Shown one piece after another: positions 33,801 to 47,296 of a stretch of 64,000 nucleotides of DNA. The stretch spans positions 174,548-238,547 of the forward strand of contig PEDN01001106.1 in assembly GCA_003864495.1 (NCBI GenBank). The letters run 5' to 3'. The number at the start of each line of letters is the position of its first letter. The stretch's first letter is position 1. The DNA comes from Nemopilema nomurai (Eukaryota > Cnidaria > Scyphozoa > Rhizostomeae > Rhizostomatidae). The position numbers were made by a program, and so were the translations under genes. The notes below the pieces were generated by a model. The model made no database searches. It was not told the origin of the DNA and saw only the letters and a program-made list of their open reading frames with translations.

Positions 33801-36800
33801 GAGTAAAGAATCTATTTTGGATGAAAATGCGACTGTTTTCGTTGAAACTCAGCCAAAAAGTAAGGCTATAGCTTAGAAAATGACCAGTTTTTGACCAAAA
33901 TTTTTTTTCTTAAAATCACTTGATAAGGTCTCTATGGGTCATTTAAATGCATTTGCACTGGTTTGCATTGAGTAAAAGAATCTATTTTGGATGAAAATAG
34001 CGACTGTTTTCGTTGAAACTCAGCCAAAAAGTAAGGCTATAGGCTTAGAAAATGACCAGTTTTTGACCAAAAATTTTTTTTCTTAAAATCACTTGATAAG
34101 GTCTCTATGGGTCATTTAAATGCATTTGCACTGGTTTGCATTGAGTAAAGAATCTATTTTGGAAGAAAATAGCGACTGTTTTCGTTGAAACTCAGCCAAA
34201 AAGTAAGGCTATAGCCTTAGAAAATGACCAGTTTTTGACCAAAATTTTTTCTTAAAATCACTTGATAAGGTCTCTATGGGTCATTTAAATGCATTTGCAC
34301 TGGTTTGCATTGAGTAAAGAATCTATTTTGGAAGAAAATAGCGACTGTTGTCGTTGAAACTCAGCCAAAAAGTAAGGCTATAGCCTTAGAAAATGACCAG
34401 TTTTTGACCAAAATTTTTTTTCTTAAAATCACTTGATAAGGTCTCTATGGGTCATTGAAATGCATTTGCACTGGTTTGCATTGAGTTAAAGAATCTATTT
34501 TGGAAGAAAATAGCGACTGTTTTCGTTGAAACTCAGCCAAAAAGTAAGGCTATAGCCTTAGAAAATGACCAGTTTTTGACCAAAATTTTTTGTCTTAAAA
34601 TCACTTGATAAGGTCTCTATGGGTCATTTAAATGCATTTGCACTGGTTTGCATTGAGTAAATGAATATATTTTGGAAAAAATAGCGACTGTTTTCGTTGA
34701 AACTCAGCCAAAAAGTAAGGCTATAGCCTTAGAAAATGACCAGTTTTTGACCAAAATTTTTGTCTTAAAATCACTTGATAAGGTCTCTATGGGTCATTTA
34801 AATGCATTTGCACTGGTTTGCATTGAGTAAAGAATCTATTTTGGAAGAAAATAGCGACTGTTTTCGTTGAAACTCAGCCAAAAAGTAAGGCTATAGCCTT
34901 AGAAAATGACCAGTTTTTGACCAAAATTTTTTTGTCTTAAAATCACTTGATAAGGTCTCTATGGGTCATTGAAATGCATTTGCACTGGTTTGCATTGAGT
35001 AAAGAATCTTTTTTGGAAGAAAATAGCGACTGTTTTCGTTGAAACTCAGCCAAAAAGTAAGGCTATAGCCTTAGAAAATGACCAGTTTTTGACCAAAATT
35101 TTTTGTCTTAAAATCACTTGATAAGGTCTCTATGGGTCATTTAAATGCATTTGCACTGGTTTGCATTGAGTAAAGAATCTATTTTGGATGAAAATAGCGA
35201 CTGTTTCGTTGAAACTCAGCCAAAAAGTAAGGCTATAGCCTTAGAAAATGACCAGTTTTTGACCAAAAATTTTTCTTAAAATCACTTGATAAGGTCTCTA
35301 TGGGTCATTTAAATGCATTTGCACTGGTTTGCATTGAGTAAAAGAATCTATTTTGGAAGAAAATAGCGACTGTTTTCGTTGAAACTCAGCCAAAAAGTAA
35401 GGCTATAGCTTAGAAAATGACCAGTTTTTGACCAAAATTTTTTGTCTTAAATCACTTGATAAGGTCTCTATGGGTCATTTAAATGCATTTGCACTGGTTT
35501 GCATTGAGTAAAGAATCTATTTTGGAAGAAAATAGCGACTGTTTTCGTTGAAACTCAGCCAAAAAGTAAGGCTATAGCCTTAGAAAATGACCAGTTTTTG
35601 ACCAAAATTTTTTTTTAAAATCACTTGATAAGGTCTCTATGGGTCATTTAAATGCATTTGCACTGGTTTGCATTGAGTAAAGAATCTATTTTGGAAGAAA
35701 ATAGCGACTGTTTTCGTTGAAACTCAGCCAAAAAGTAAGGCTATAGCCTTAGAAAATGACCAGTTTTTGACCAAAATTTTTTTCTTAAAATCACTTGATA
35801 AGGTCTCTATGGGTCATTTAAATGCATTTGCACTGGTTTGCATTGAGTAAAGAATCTATTTTGGAAGAAAATGCGACTGTTTTCGTTGAAACTCAGCCAA
35901 AAAGTAAGGCTATAGCCTTAGAAAATGACCAGTTTTTGACCAAAATTTTTTCTTAAAATCACTTGATAAGGTCTCTATGGGTCATTTAAATGCATTTGCA
36001 CTGGTTTGCATTGAGTAAAGAATCTTTTGGAAGAAAATAGCGACTGTTTTCGTTGAAACTCAGCCAAAAAGTAAGGCTATAGCCTTAGAAAATGACCAGT
36101 TTTTGACCAAAATTTTTTTCTTAAAATCACTTGATAAGGTCTCTATGGGTCATTTAAATGCATTTGCACTGGTTTGCATTGAGTAAAGAATCTTTTTGGA
36201 AGAAAATAGCGACTGTTTTCGTTGAAACTCAGCCAAAAAGTAAGGCTATAGCCTTAGAAAATGACCAGTTTTTGACCAAAATTTTTTGTCTTAAAATCAC
36301 TTGATAAGGTCTCTATGGGTCATTTAAATGCATTTGCACTGGTTTGCATTGAGTAAAGAATCTATTTTGGAAGAAAATAGCGACTGTTTTCGTTGAAACT
36401 CAGCCAAAAAGTAAGGCTATAGCCTTAGAAAATGACCAGTTTTTGACCAAAATTTTTTTGTCTTAAAATCACTTGATAAGGTCTCTATGGGTCATTTAAA
36501 TGCATTTGCACTGGTTTGCATTGAGTAAAAGAATCTATTTTGGAAGAAAATGCGACTGTTTTCGTTGAAACTCAGCCAAAAAGTAAGGCTATAGCCTTAG
36601 AAAATGACCAGTTTTTGACCAAAATTTTTTTCTTAAAATCACTTGATAAGGTCTCTATGGGTCATTGAAATGCATTTGCACTGGTTTGCATTGAGTAAAG
36701 AATCTATTTTGGAAGAAAATAGCGACTGTTTTCGTTGAAACTCAGCCAAAAAGTAAGGCTATAGCCTTAGAAAATGACCAGTTTTTGACCAAAATTTTTT

Positions 36801-39330
36801 GTCTTAAAATCACTTGATAAGGTCTCTATGGGTCATTTAAATGCATTTGCACTGGTTTGCATTGAGTAAAGAATCTATTTTGGAAGAAAATAGCGACTGT
36901 TTTCGTTGAAACTCAGCCAAAAAGTAAGGCTATAGCCTTAGAAAATGACCAGTTTTTGACCAAAATTTTTTCTTAAAATCACTTGATAAGGTCTCTATGG
37001 GTCATTTAAATGCATTTGCACTGGTTTGCATTGAGTAAAAATCTATTTTGGAAGAAAATAGCGACTGTTTTCGTTGAAACTCAGCCAAAAAGTAAGGCTA
37101 TAGCCTTAGAAAATGACCAGTTTTTGACCAAAATTTTTTGTCTTAAAATCACTTGATAAGGTCTCTATGGGTCATTTAAATGCATTTGCACTGGTTTGCA
37201 TTGAGTAAAGAATCTATTTTGGAAGAAAATAGCGACTGTTTTCGTTGAAACTCAGCCAAAAAGTAAGGCTATAGCCTTAGAAAATGACCAGTTTTTGACC
37301 AAAATTTTTTTTTAAAATCACTTGATAAGGTCTCTATGGGTCATTTAAATGCATTTGCACTGGTTTGCATTGAGTAAAGAATCTTTTTGGAAGAAAATAG
37401 CGACTGTTTCGTTGAAACTCAGCCAAAAAGTAAGGCTATAGCCTTAGAAAATGACCAGTTTTTGACCAAAATTTTTGTTTAAAATCACTTGATAAGGTCT
37501 CTATGGGTCATTTAAATGCATTTGCACTGGTTTGCATTGAGTAAAGAATATATTTTGGAAGAAAATAGCGACTGTTTTCGTTGAAACTCAGCCAAAAAGT
37601 AAGGCTATAGCCTTAGAAAATGACCAGTTTTTGACCAAAATTTTTTGTCTTAAAATCACTTGATAAGGTCTCTATGGGTCATTTAAATGCATTTGCACTG
37701 GTTTGCATTGAGTAAAAGAATCTATTTTGGAAGAAAATAGCGACTGTTTTCGTTGAAACTCAGCCAAAAAGTAAGGCTATAGCCTTAGAAAATGACCAGT
37801 TTTTGACCAAAATTTTTTTCTTAAAATCACTTGATAAGGTCTCTATGGGTCATTTAAATGCATTTGCACTGGTTTGCATTGAGTAAAGAATCTATTTTGG
37901 AAGAAAATAGCGACTGTTTTCGTTGAAACTCAGCCAAAAAGTAAGGCTATAGCCTTACAAAATGACCAGTTTTTGACCAAAAATTTTTTTGTCTTAAAAT
38001 CACTTGATAAGGTCTCTATGGGTCATTTAAATGCATTTGCACTGGTTTGCATTGAGTAAAGAATCTATTTTGGAAGAAAATGCGACTGTTTCGTTGAAAC
38101 TCAGCCAAAAAGTAAGGCTATAGCCTTAGAAAATGACCAGTTTTTGACCAAAATTTTTTGTTTAAAATCACTTGATAAGGTCTCTATGGGTCATTGAAAT
38201 GCATTTGCACTGGTTTGCATTGAGTAAAGAATCTATTTTGGAAGAAAATGCGACTGTTTTCGTTGAAACTCAGCCAAAAAGTAAGGCTATAGCCTTAGAA
38301 AATGACCAGTTTTTGACCAAAATTTTTTGTTTAAAATCACTTGATAAGGTCTCTATGGGTCATTTAAATGCATTTGCACTGGTTTGCATTGAGTAAAGAA
38401 TCTTTTGGAAGAAAATAGCGACTGTTTTCGTTGAAACTCAGCCAAAAAGTAAGGCTATAGCCTTAGAAAATGACCAGTTTTTGACCAAAATTTTTTTGTC
38501 TTAAAATCACTTGATAAGGTCTCTATGGGTCATTGAAATGCATTTGCACTGGTTTGCATTGAGTTAAAGAATCTTTTTGGAAGAAAATAGCGACTGTTTT
38601 CGTTGAAACTCAGCCAAAAAGTAAGGCTATAGCCTTAGAAAATGACCAGTTTTTGACCAAAATTTTTTTCTTAAAATCACTTGATAAGGTCTCTATGGGT
38701 CATTTAAATGCATTTGCACTGGTTTGCATTGAGTAAAGAATCTATTTTGGAAGAAATAGCGACTGTTTTCGTTGAAACTCAGCCAAAAAGTAAGGCTATA
38801 GCCTTAGAAAATGACCAGTTTTTGACCAAAATTTTTTTCTTAAAATCACTTGATAAGGTCTCTATGGGTCATTTAAATGCATTTGCACTGGTTTGCATTG
38901 AGTAAAAATCTTTTGGATGAAAATAGCGACTGTTTCGTTGAAACTCAGCCAAAAAGTAAGGCTATAGCCTTACCAAATGACCAGTTTTTGACCAAAATAT
39001 TTTTTTTAAAATCACTTGATAAGGTCTCTATGGGTCATTTAAATGCATTTGCACTGGTTTGCATTGAGTAAAGAATATATTTTGGAGAAAATGCGACTGT
39101 TTTTGTTGAAACTGAGCCAAAAAATAAGGCTTTAGTCTTAGAAAATGACAAGTTTTTGACCGAAAATTTTGTGTCTTAAAATCACTGGATAAGGTGTCTA
39201 TGGGTGATCTAAATGCATTTGCACTGGTTTGCATTGAGTAAAAGAAACCATTTGGGAAGAAAATAGCGACTGTTTTTAAGGCTATAGCCTTAGAATCATC
39301 GTATTTAATCAAAATTTTTTTTTCATTCAC
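27850..39330. repeat. Satellite array, about 67 copies of a ~170 bp monomer
   Basis: A head-to-tail array fills about 11.5 kb between the convergent MELK and SUGT1 genes. The monomer (168-172 bp) contains, in order, tctattttggaagaaaatag, cgactgttttcgttgaaact, cagccaaaaagtaaggctat, agccttagaaaatgaccag, a variable T-tract, tcacttgataaggtctctat, gggtcatttaaatgcatttg and cactggtttgcattgagtaa. Most length change is in the T-tract and in gagtaaa(a)gaatct. Monomers at both ends (27850-28500 and 39080-39330, with weaker traces to about 39500) are clearly diverged, while the interior is very uniform. The monomer contains perfect palindromes ggctatagcc and catttaaatg. Short open frames inside it (for example near 38172-39071) are by-products of the repeat. 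Confidence 0.97.
28771..30840. repeat. Higher-order duplication inside the satellite (about 1032 bp)
   Basis: A run of variant monomers beginning near 28771 recurs beginning near 29802. Shared diagnostic variants include accacttgataaggactcta, tttgggaagaaaatgacgac, gaaacttagccaaaatgtaa and aaatctcttgataagg. For instance tttgggaaga lies at 28861 and again at 29893, an offset of 1032, which is six monomers. Confidence 0.8.
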
Positions 39331-42300
39331 ACTTGATAGGATCGTGAAAGGTTGTCTATCAGTCTTTATGAAGGTGAAAGTCGTTTCAGTGAAGTTGGCT
39401 AGAAACTTAGACTATCTCCTTACAAAATGATCAATTTTGGAGCACACAGTATTTCTTATAAGGCTAAAATGTGTTTGCATCAGTTTTTAAGGAAATAAAC
39501 ATACTGTTGGAAGAGAAAAGTTTAATTGCAATAATTTCTTTCTTTCATTGCAGTACGGCCTAAATGCTGTTGCCAAAGTGTTGCAAAATGACTTATTTTC
39601 TACCAAATTCTGTTTTGTAGGAAGCCATTTTGTCGGTAGTCGATAGGTTAAGAAAATGCTCTTGCACAGCTTTGCTTGGATACAATTCATTCAGTGGGTC
39701 TGCTTTCACTCCAGCATGACCTAGGAACCAATGTTACAGCCTTGCAAAGTGAGCCAATTGAGCAAAGTTTGTTCATAACACCCTTACTTCATTCTACAGG
39801 CTCCAGGGAATTTTTTTGATGCTCTCGTTGCAAATGCCATCTAGCTAATTATGGAAAAGATGCCTTTGGACGCTTTGCAGTATTGTTCAGTGTCCAGGGA
39901 TAATTTTGACTGCCTCGTTGCATTGAAAGGGCATGGTTTGGCGGCGAAAATTTGAAAACAAATTTATGGCAGGTAATTTATTAATGTATGACCTATGCAT
40001 TACTCAATGAATACTAAAAAGGGAAGCTTGATGAATAAAGAGGTAGAACACATTGTGAATACAAGAGTCAAATTAACCCTTCATGAAAAACACACAGTAG
40101 ATACCAAAACAAAAGTAAGTACTGATGTTTAGTATTCATTTCATTTCTATGCCAAAATGTTTAACAGGACGTATGTTGACAAAAATGGCATTCTTCTTCA
40201 TGAAAAGTTTGTTTGGGACTCCGACCCCCAACAGAAGAATTTTGCAACCTAAATTAATTTGGGAATGTGCAATTAATAAGCTTTTAGAAAAAGCAAAGAT
40301 TGCACTTTCCAGATAGAATATAGATTCGGGACGTGATGGCCTTTGCGACAGGAAGCTGATGGTCGATGAGTCTTCGCATAACGCCCAGTGTGATAACATT
40401 GTTGCTGTGAACTTTTTATAAGCAAATCCAACAACTTAAATAGCTCCCTGGGAAGATATTCTTTCGCTGCCTGGCAGAAAGATCAGCTCTATACTTTTCA
40501 GTGTGAGATATTCGACTAACGCGTGAACTGATGATGAATCCATTCTTAGGCCGCTGAGAGCTCCTTGATTACAGCGAGTTTTCGAAGGCAAACCAATATC
40601 ACTGAAGCAAGTCGTTTTGAGAATCGATTTTTCAATTTTGGAGATAATAATAATAATAACAAAAGAAATAATAATAGCTCAATCCAGTGCAAAATGAGAA
40701 AGCAGTGGGAGTCACAAGAGGAGTTCAGCTCTAAAGCTCTCAAATATTTTGTCAATGTATGTCCACGCATCTTTATAATGTATTTTGACAAACGCAGAAT
40801 AATCTGTAATTATTATCCTCATATGTTTTGCACTCATCATGTTAAGATATTGCAAACGACGTTGTCGAGCAAGTGAACGTGTTTTCAAGGCTGGAAAAAC
40901 GCTATAGTTAGCTTTCTTTTTTCTACCTAATCTCTAATATTAGCTTGAAGAGCACTGGGATCAGATCTTGACTGGCTGAGAGCTTGTGCTAAATCATGTG
41001 GCCTCTCTTCCCATGCCATGATTCTTTTCTGTGTTGCTCAGAATTTCATTACATGAAGTTATTGTAACTTGCACTTATTGTCAGTAATTAAATCAAGCGC
41101 TGACTTAGAATTTATCACCATTAACTCGTAAAAAATTATGATTGGAATTCAACATTTCACTCAGTGCGCATGCGCGTAGCCCGACGCTGCCCTCATTTAG
41201 TAGCGTTCACATCATGAACAACTAAGAGACTTACAGGCGGCCACAGTTTGAAAAGGGTGTCTGCCGTCACTGGCACGTGGAAGCTCCCCATGGGGCGCTC
41301 TGCGCGGAATCGCCATCATGAGATTTCGGATGCATAATTTTTAAACCCAGGAGCAGTTGATCTCAATTGATCGGCGCTCCTCTCCACAATCCCAAAATCA
41401 ACAATGCAGCAGTAAACCCTGCATTTTCGCGAATAGAGAAACTTTGTCTAATGAGCTACGCGTTTTCATCTTGCCCGCGAGCTTTAATTGTCTAGGATAC
41501 TTGCAGACTCTAAAATTAGCATGGAGATCGCTTGGACCGGTATAGAATAGTTACCACTCTTCAAGTCATCGGTAGAAAAATTCTTAACATCAGAGATGGA
41601 CATGTCGTTCATTAAAGAGCTTGACTTTCATTTCTCAAACTCTGTATGTAAAGACAAGACAGGACTCTCGCAAAAGAACCGTGCAACTGTTCTGAGTCAA
41701 GCAAAGGAAAATTCAGAGATGCAAACCAAAAATATCCTGGCCGTAACATTAACAAAGAATAACAGGAAGATGTTATTGATTCCACGAATACTCATTGCGA
41801 GAGGCTACCCGAGAAAAAAGCAGCAATATCTACATGATATTGAAGACTTCAAAGGGGAAGTCCAGCGGCTCCTCCGCACCGGCCGATTTGACTGCCGTCT
41901 TAGAAACAAGCAACCATAGGTTGACCCATGACCTTCAAAATTATGGGCCTTAAAAATGTGGCATCAAATCGACAGATCTTTCCATGCTCTTTCCTGCGTA
42001 AATTACCACCATAAAAATTGAAACGTTGGCGTTGTGAGGTAGGGTGTGGCAAATAAAGAAGTTACAAAGGAAGAGAGTGACACTATTGCGAAACGAATGC
42101 GTGAAAAATCATAGAAAAATGCAATTGCAGAACAACGGAACAGTGTGCTAACGAAGTGGTTTTGAAGACTGTTGAAAATCCTTCTGATCTAGGTAACGTA
42201 TGGCTAACTAAACAAATAGAAAGAATGGCCAAAGAAATATTTGCTGCGAAATACCCGAGTCGCATTGCCATGCTTCAAGTCTAACTAGAAATAAAAAGGC

Positions 42301-42562
42301 TTCTTAGTAAAGGAAAAGAAAAGTAAAGGTTTTCAAAAGATCAATAGTTTCTGTGTGAGCTGGAATTTCGCAGCACGGGATGGACATCAAATGAGCAGCA
42401 AAATACGTTATTCAAACAAAAGTGTTGCAACAATTCGAACACATGTCCAATTGCATAAGAATCAGCCAACGGAAATCATGAAGAATCATCAGAACTGGTG
42501 GATCGTGTATTGCCGGATGCAGTTAGCCAGCGACGCCCTGGATATCAGAGACGCCCTGTGCC
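39331..42562. other. Unassigned region between satellite and SUGT1
   Basis: It starts with decayed satellite-like sequence (to about 39500) and then shows no recognisable gene. A short AAT-type simple repeat lies at about 40645-40677. An open frame of 107 codons at 41596-41919 (plus), rich in Lys and Asn, matches nothing I know and may be the remnant of a transposon or old gene. The SUGT1 3' UTR must lie at the right end. Confidence 0.4.
40645..40677. repeat. AAT-type simple repeat
   Basis: Short run of ataataataataacaaaag and related triplets. Confidence 0.7.
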
Positions 42563-45500
42563 TCAGAATTCGTATTTCTTGAACTCCATTCCGTCAGGGG
42601 GTTTGCAGTCCACCTTCTTAGTACCGATATCTTTCCAATTCGTGCTCAGCACAGTACCCCCGGATTCCTGGAAGCTTTTGTTCATCGCCTTCTTCGTATC
42701 CTCGTCTGCATTTGCATAAATCTTCTGAAAGAGTTCGTTCAAGGCAGCCTCACCCTGCTTCTCCTCCTTATCTTCACTTTCGATCTTCGCAGCGAGCTTG
42801 TCCCAGTCGTGATGCCGTTTAGAGGACGTCGGGTATTGTAGTGTTGACGATTCACCTGTCGCTACATCTGTTTTGGGAAAAACACGAGAGCTTTGACTTC
42901 CTCGCGTTCCATTTCGAAAACGAACACATTCACCATTCTAAGCACAACCAACATGGCATTGGTGAAGGCCCAGCAAAAAGTAAGGAATCGATGCAAATAA
43001 ACTTAAGTCGAGAAACACGCAAAGCGCATTTGCTTGAACATCTTTCTAGTAATCTTATGAAAAAAAGGAAAAACGCACAAAAGCCGAACCGTGCTAAACC
43101 GCACAAAAGCCAAAAGCACGCGTGCGCGGTGAAGCGAGCCATCGTTCGAGATTTTTTGCATTAAATCGTGGTTTAATTAGCTGTTGCATTGAACAACGTT
43201 TGCAAGACACAAAATAGAACGGAAAAGAATAGTCTTAAAGCTGAAGCTATGAAAAGTAAAAATGAATAGGCAGGTCGTAATAAACTCAGGTATGTAAAAA
43301 ATTTTAAATTGGAACAAACCTTGATCCAATTTGGCAAAAACTGGTTCGTTTTGATTTTCCAGAGATGACCAGCGCACTCCCTCAGCTTTTTTCATTTTCA
43401 CCTCGATCTGAAAATGAGCAAATGGCCATCTTAAGTACAGCCTTGCCAGATTGGCGACTCTAATGCTGTGGTGAGATTTGCAACAAAACATGTTACAAAA
43501 ACAGTGCTTCAGTTGGTATAAGTTCAAAAGGTATTACATTATTCCATCAATCAAAAATGGTACTCCATATCATTGTTACTTGAATATGTGAGTACTGTTA
43601 GAATCCGGCAGAACCAGGTCCAAGTAGAGACGAGCTTACAGCAAGTCCAGTATCTATTCAGATGGGGCCGAAATCAACTGGCTACGTAAGACATGGGTCG
43701 ATGATTTATGCCCTATATTACAAGTTACATATTATTCCTACAAAAGGTGAAAACACAAAATATGAAGCAAAAACTAGAGTTCACCATTGTTTTAGGCTTG
43801 CCAGAAAACTTGTTACAATAAAAATAAGCTAATTTCTACATTCTCCCTGTTAACAAGCTACGATATAAACTAATCAACAAATAAAATATAAAACATTTAT
43901 GAGAATATAAAGTAGAACATCATTTGAAGAGGCTTGTAAGAATTATAAGTTACAAGTGTAGCCTAGTCAGGAATTTTGGAATTCAGTTCTGGCAACAAAA
44001 TTAAGAAATAATACCAAAAGCAATCATTGCAATATATAAAAAAGATAAAAAATGATGTGCTACTGGCTTACCTTTGTGGACAAAACACGGGAGATACATT
44101 CCTCAGGAAGTATTGGATGTGCAAGTTCCAATTCCCAATTATAATCTTCTGAGCTTGAAAGCTTTATCCTTATGCTAACCTGTTATGATAAAGAAAGATT
44201 GGACTCAGTAATTTGTTGTAAGAAATTGAAGCATCACTGTTACGAATGGCTACTGCTTGGTCTTTTGTAAAGCCTGGTGTCCTTAAAAGAATAAGTCTCG
44301 ATTATAGAGTAAAGTCGCATTTATTAGTTTTAGTTTTATTCCCATATTGCAAAATGGTATGGAATAGTGGGGTTTAGAGTATTCATCAGAACTCTGTAAC
44401 ATTATGACTATTCTCAACTCACTTTTCATAATTCATTAAGGCCAGAAACTTTAAACTTTTAATTGTTTTAAAGTGCTGAGCAATACAATCACAAGATATT
44501 TTTAGAGTCAGTGTATACCAAATCGCTTTGAGCATCAAGCTTTATTCAATAACAAAAATTCTTTTATAAATTTATAAACATGAAATGCCATCATAATTCA
44601 AAAGGCATACATCATACTAACATTTTGATTTCCAAACTCGATATCAACATCTTCCTTCTTCTGATTTTTTAACATCAGAGTAAGGACAACATGAGTTTCG
44701 GTTTGATACCAATCATGCCTTGAAAAAATGCACAACAAATATCACACAACTAAACAAATAACCAGTAGCTTAATCAATACAAATGAAATAGGAATCTGAA
44801 GATGAAATGATAAACCATCTCTTTTCACATCTTTATCAGATGGTAATTACTACAAAATATAACTATTGAACTTGACATTGAGATGTGCTCTAACAGAAAA
44901 CTTTATATTTTTTAGTCACTACATTCACTTAGCAGCTATATAAATCACTTGTCTGAGGTGCTTTATTAAGCAGAAAAGTTAGAGGTAAAGCTTAAACCTA
45001 AATTTAAAAATTCTTCACATTACTAAAATATTATCACTGTTAATTATAGGAGATAGGTACCTTCCAAACAAAATGTTATGATGGCTTTTAGACTATTGTC
45101 AATAAAAACAGTTAAAAAAGTGAGATCCTTTGAAATCAATACAATTGCCAAATAACTATCCTTGCAATTTCTATTTTGACTAACCAATTAATTGAATACT
45201 GAAAATGGAAAATTTGAAATCATCTCACTTTACAGTTCTACTAGCAACATTTTTCTCATCCACCTTTTTCTCTGTATCAAGAGCTTTGTTTGTTACTTCG
45301 TTTTCAACATTATTCAAACCTTTTGCTGAAATTGACAAAAGATTCTGTCACTCAAGCACAATATGCATGTTATCATCTAGCAATTAAGATCTAAGCAACG
45401 ATAAACATTTTCTCACATAGAGCAGAGAGCTTAGATATATTGAAATTTTCAACTATGACAAGCATGCACTACATGGTTTTTATGCAAAACAGGGCAGAGT

Positions 45501-47296
45501 ACAGCAAGGCAGTAACATATTTATAAAATCTATAAAATATAACTTTCTTACATATTTCAGCATCACATTTCTTTATCCAATCATTTACTTCTTTGTTTGC
45601 AGCTGAAAACGAAATACCTTCACTATACTCAGTTTTACTATACACCACTTAAGAGTCTTTGGTCAAATTACAGTACAATGATTGCAGCATCAAAGAAATT
45701 GAAAACTGACAACTTTAGGAGAATATACCATCTAAAGCAGCTAACTGCTGGAAGGCTTGCTTTGCAAGTTGGAACTCTTTGAGGTGGAATTTTGCAGTCC
45801 TAAGGGCAGAAAACAAGTACTAGTTAGATTTCTCTAAGAAAAAATAAAATCCATTGAAACCAAGAAACCTTTTTAAAAAGAAAACATACCCTAATCTGAA
45901 ATATGCTTTTGGATTATTTTCATCAAATGTGATTGACTTCATTGCATCATTGGCTGAGTCTAAAACACAAAAATTTACATCATTTTAAAAACGCAAAAAA
46001 AATTATCTTCAATATAAATATAAAGTGCACAAAAATAAAAACTTCAAGGGAAAAGCTTTTTCACCATACATATAAAGTCAAGTGTAATTTAAATTGTACA
46101 ACAAATGTAAATCAAAGTTTGCAAATAACTGCAGTTATATAGTCAGGCTCTTTCATGAGATATGGCCAATGTGAGTGCACAAGGTAAACATAAATAAAAC
46201 CAAAAATAAAACCTGTATGAATTGTTCATACAATTTGACAAAACAGATGAAAATAAAGACAATCTGATGAGAAAATAAATAACTTTCCAAAACAAACATA
46301 GTGAAATGTCAAAGAATCTTAAAGCCATTAAAAACTCCTGCCAACAGGTTTGCCCAAGTCAATCCTTGGCGTCAAACAAAAAGGCCTGCACTTTTCCATC
46401 CTACATATTAATGATCACCCTGATCTGCATGTGTTGCAGAGCTGTTTGAAGAATGCAAGAGTAAGTTTCTGCAGCTCTATCAAATCTCTTTTTAGGTAAC
46501 ATGAAACATTTCATTTTAAACAACTTAATTTCATTGACAATCCACCAATTTTATAAAGACCTCAGATCATAGGATATGCATACTTCCATAGTCATCCAGC
46601 TTTGCATAGCAAATGGATCTTTTTAGGTAATAAGCAGGATTTTCAGGTTCCAGGTTGATTGCTTCTGAATATTTCTAAGATATAAATGGACAACGTCATG
46701 GCACAAAGGAATTAAAAGCCTTTTCATGCAAAACATACACCAATCACTTTTCAGTTGTGACACAAATGTTACAACTTTTCATGGAAAGAAAATTTCTTGG
46801 GTCATTGCTGCTAACAATAAGCCTCACTCTACTCTGTCATTAGCAAACTGGTGCCCTTTCATAACTAGCCACTGTTAAGGGAATTCCGTTTTACAACAAA
46901 TACCAACTTACCTCTTTCGCAAGCATATAATCTTCATCAACAAAGGCATCATTGCCTGAGCTAGAATATCAGGATGGGATTACTAATTAGAACAACAAAA
47001 ATATGTCCAGCAATTGCTGGATTGAGAAAACAGCCTACACATTTGAAATGTCTTTCCTTATATAACACAATCAAAACAAGCGTATAGTTCAAACACCTCA
47101 CAAACTCTTTGTCATTCACTGTAACTTCAATAATCCAGGCCTTAACAATCTGAAGACGAAAACCTGCCAATTTTCTTGCTAAAAGGCTTCAAGAAGTTCA
47201 TAACTGACTAGATACAAGTAACTCCCATTTAAAATGTCTTTGTGGTGAAAATGTGTCGTCAACTGCTTCTTACCTGAGCTCCTTGGCCCCCGCCAT
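42563..47296 (-). CDS. SUGT1: SGT1 homologue, HSP90 co-chaperone (11 exons, 349 aa)
   Basis: Coding exons in order: 47296-47274, 46960-46912, 46674-46584, 45959-45890, 45799-45729, 45602-45552, 45325-45229, 44718-44622, 44179-44072, 43407-43320, 42867-42563. All phases match; 349 aa against 333-365 in human isoforms. Residues to about 105 form three TPR-type helix pairs (EKYSEAINLEPENPAYYLKR and following). The CS domain runs from KHDWYQTETHVVLTLMLK (about 150) to VKMKKAEGVRWSSLE (about 240). The C-terminal SGS part is the most conserved, with DWDKL, KAMNKSFQESGGTVLSTNW and PPDGMEFKKYEF. SGT1 links HSP90 to kinetochore assembly, SCF ubiquitin ligases and NLR proteins. The start ATG gives MAGAKELS, short of the longer human N-terminus. 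No damage is seen. Confidence 0.95.

Noticed and set aside
38172..39330. Small protein frames such as FVETQPKSKAIALENDQF inside the satellite
   Set aside because: They appear only where monomer indels happen to remove stops; the repeat is not coding in most units.
46264..46275. CTGATGA followed at once by GAAA in a SUGT1 intron
   Set aside because: No room for stem II and no flanking helix; chance match.
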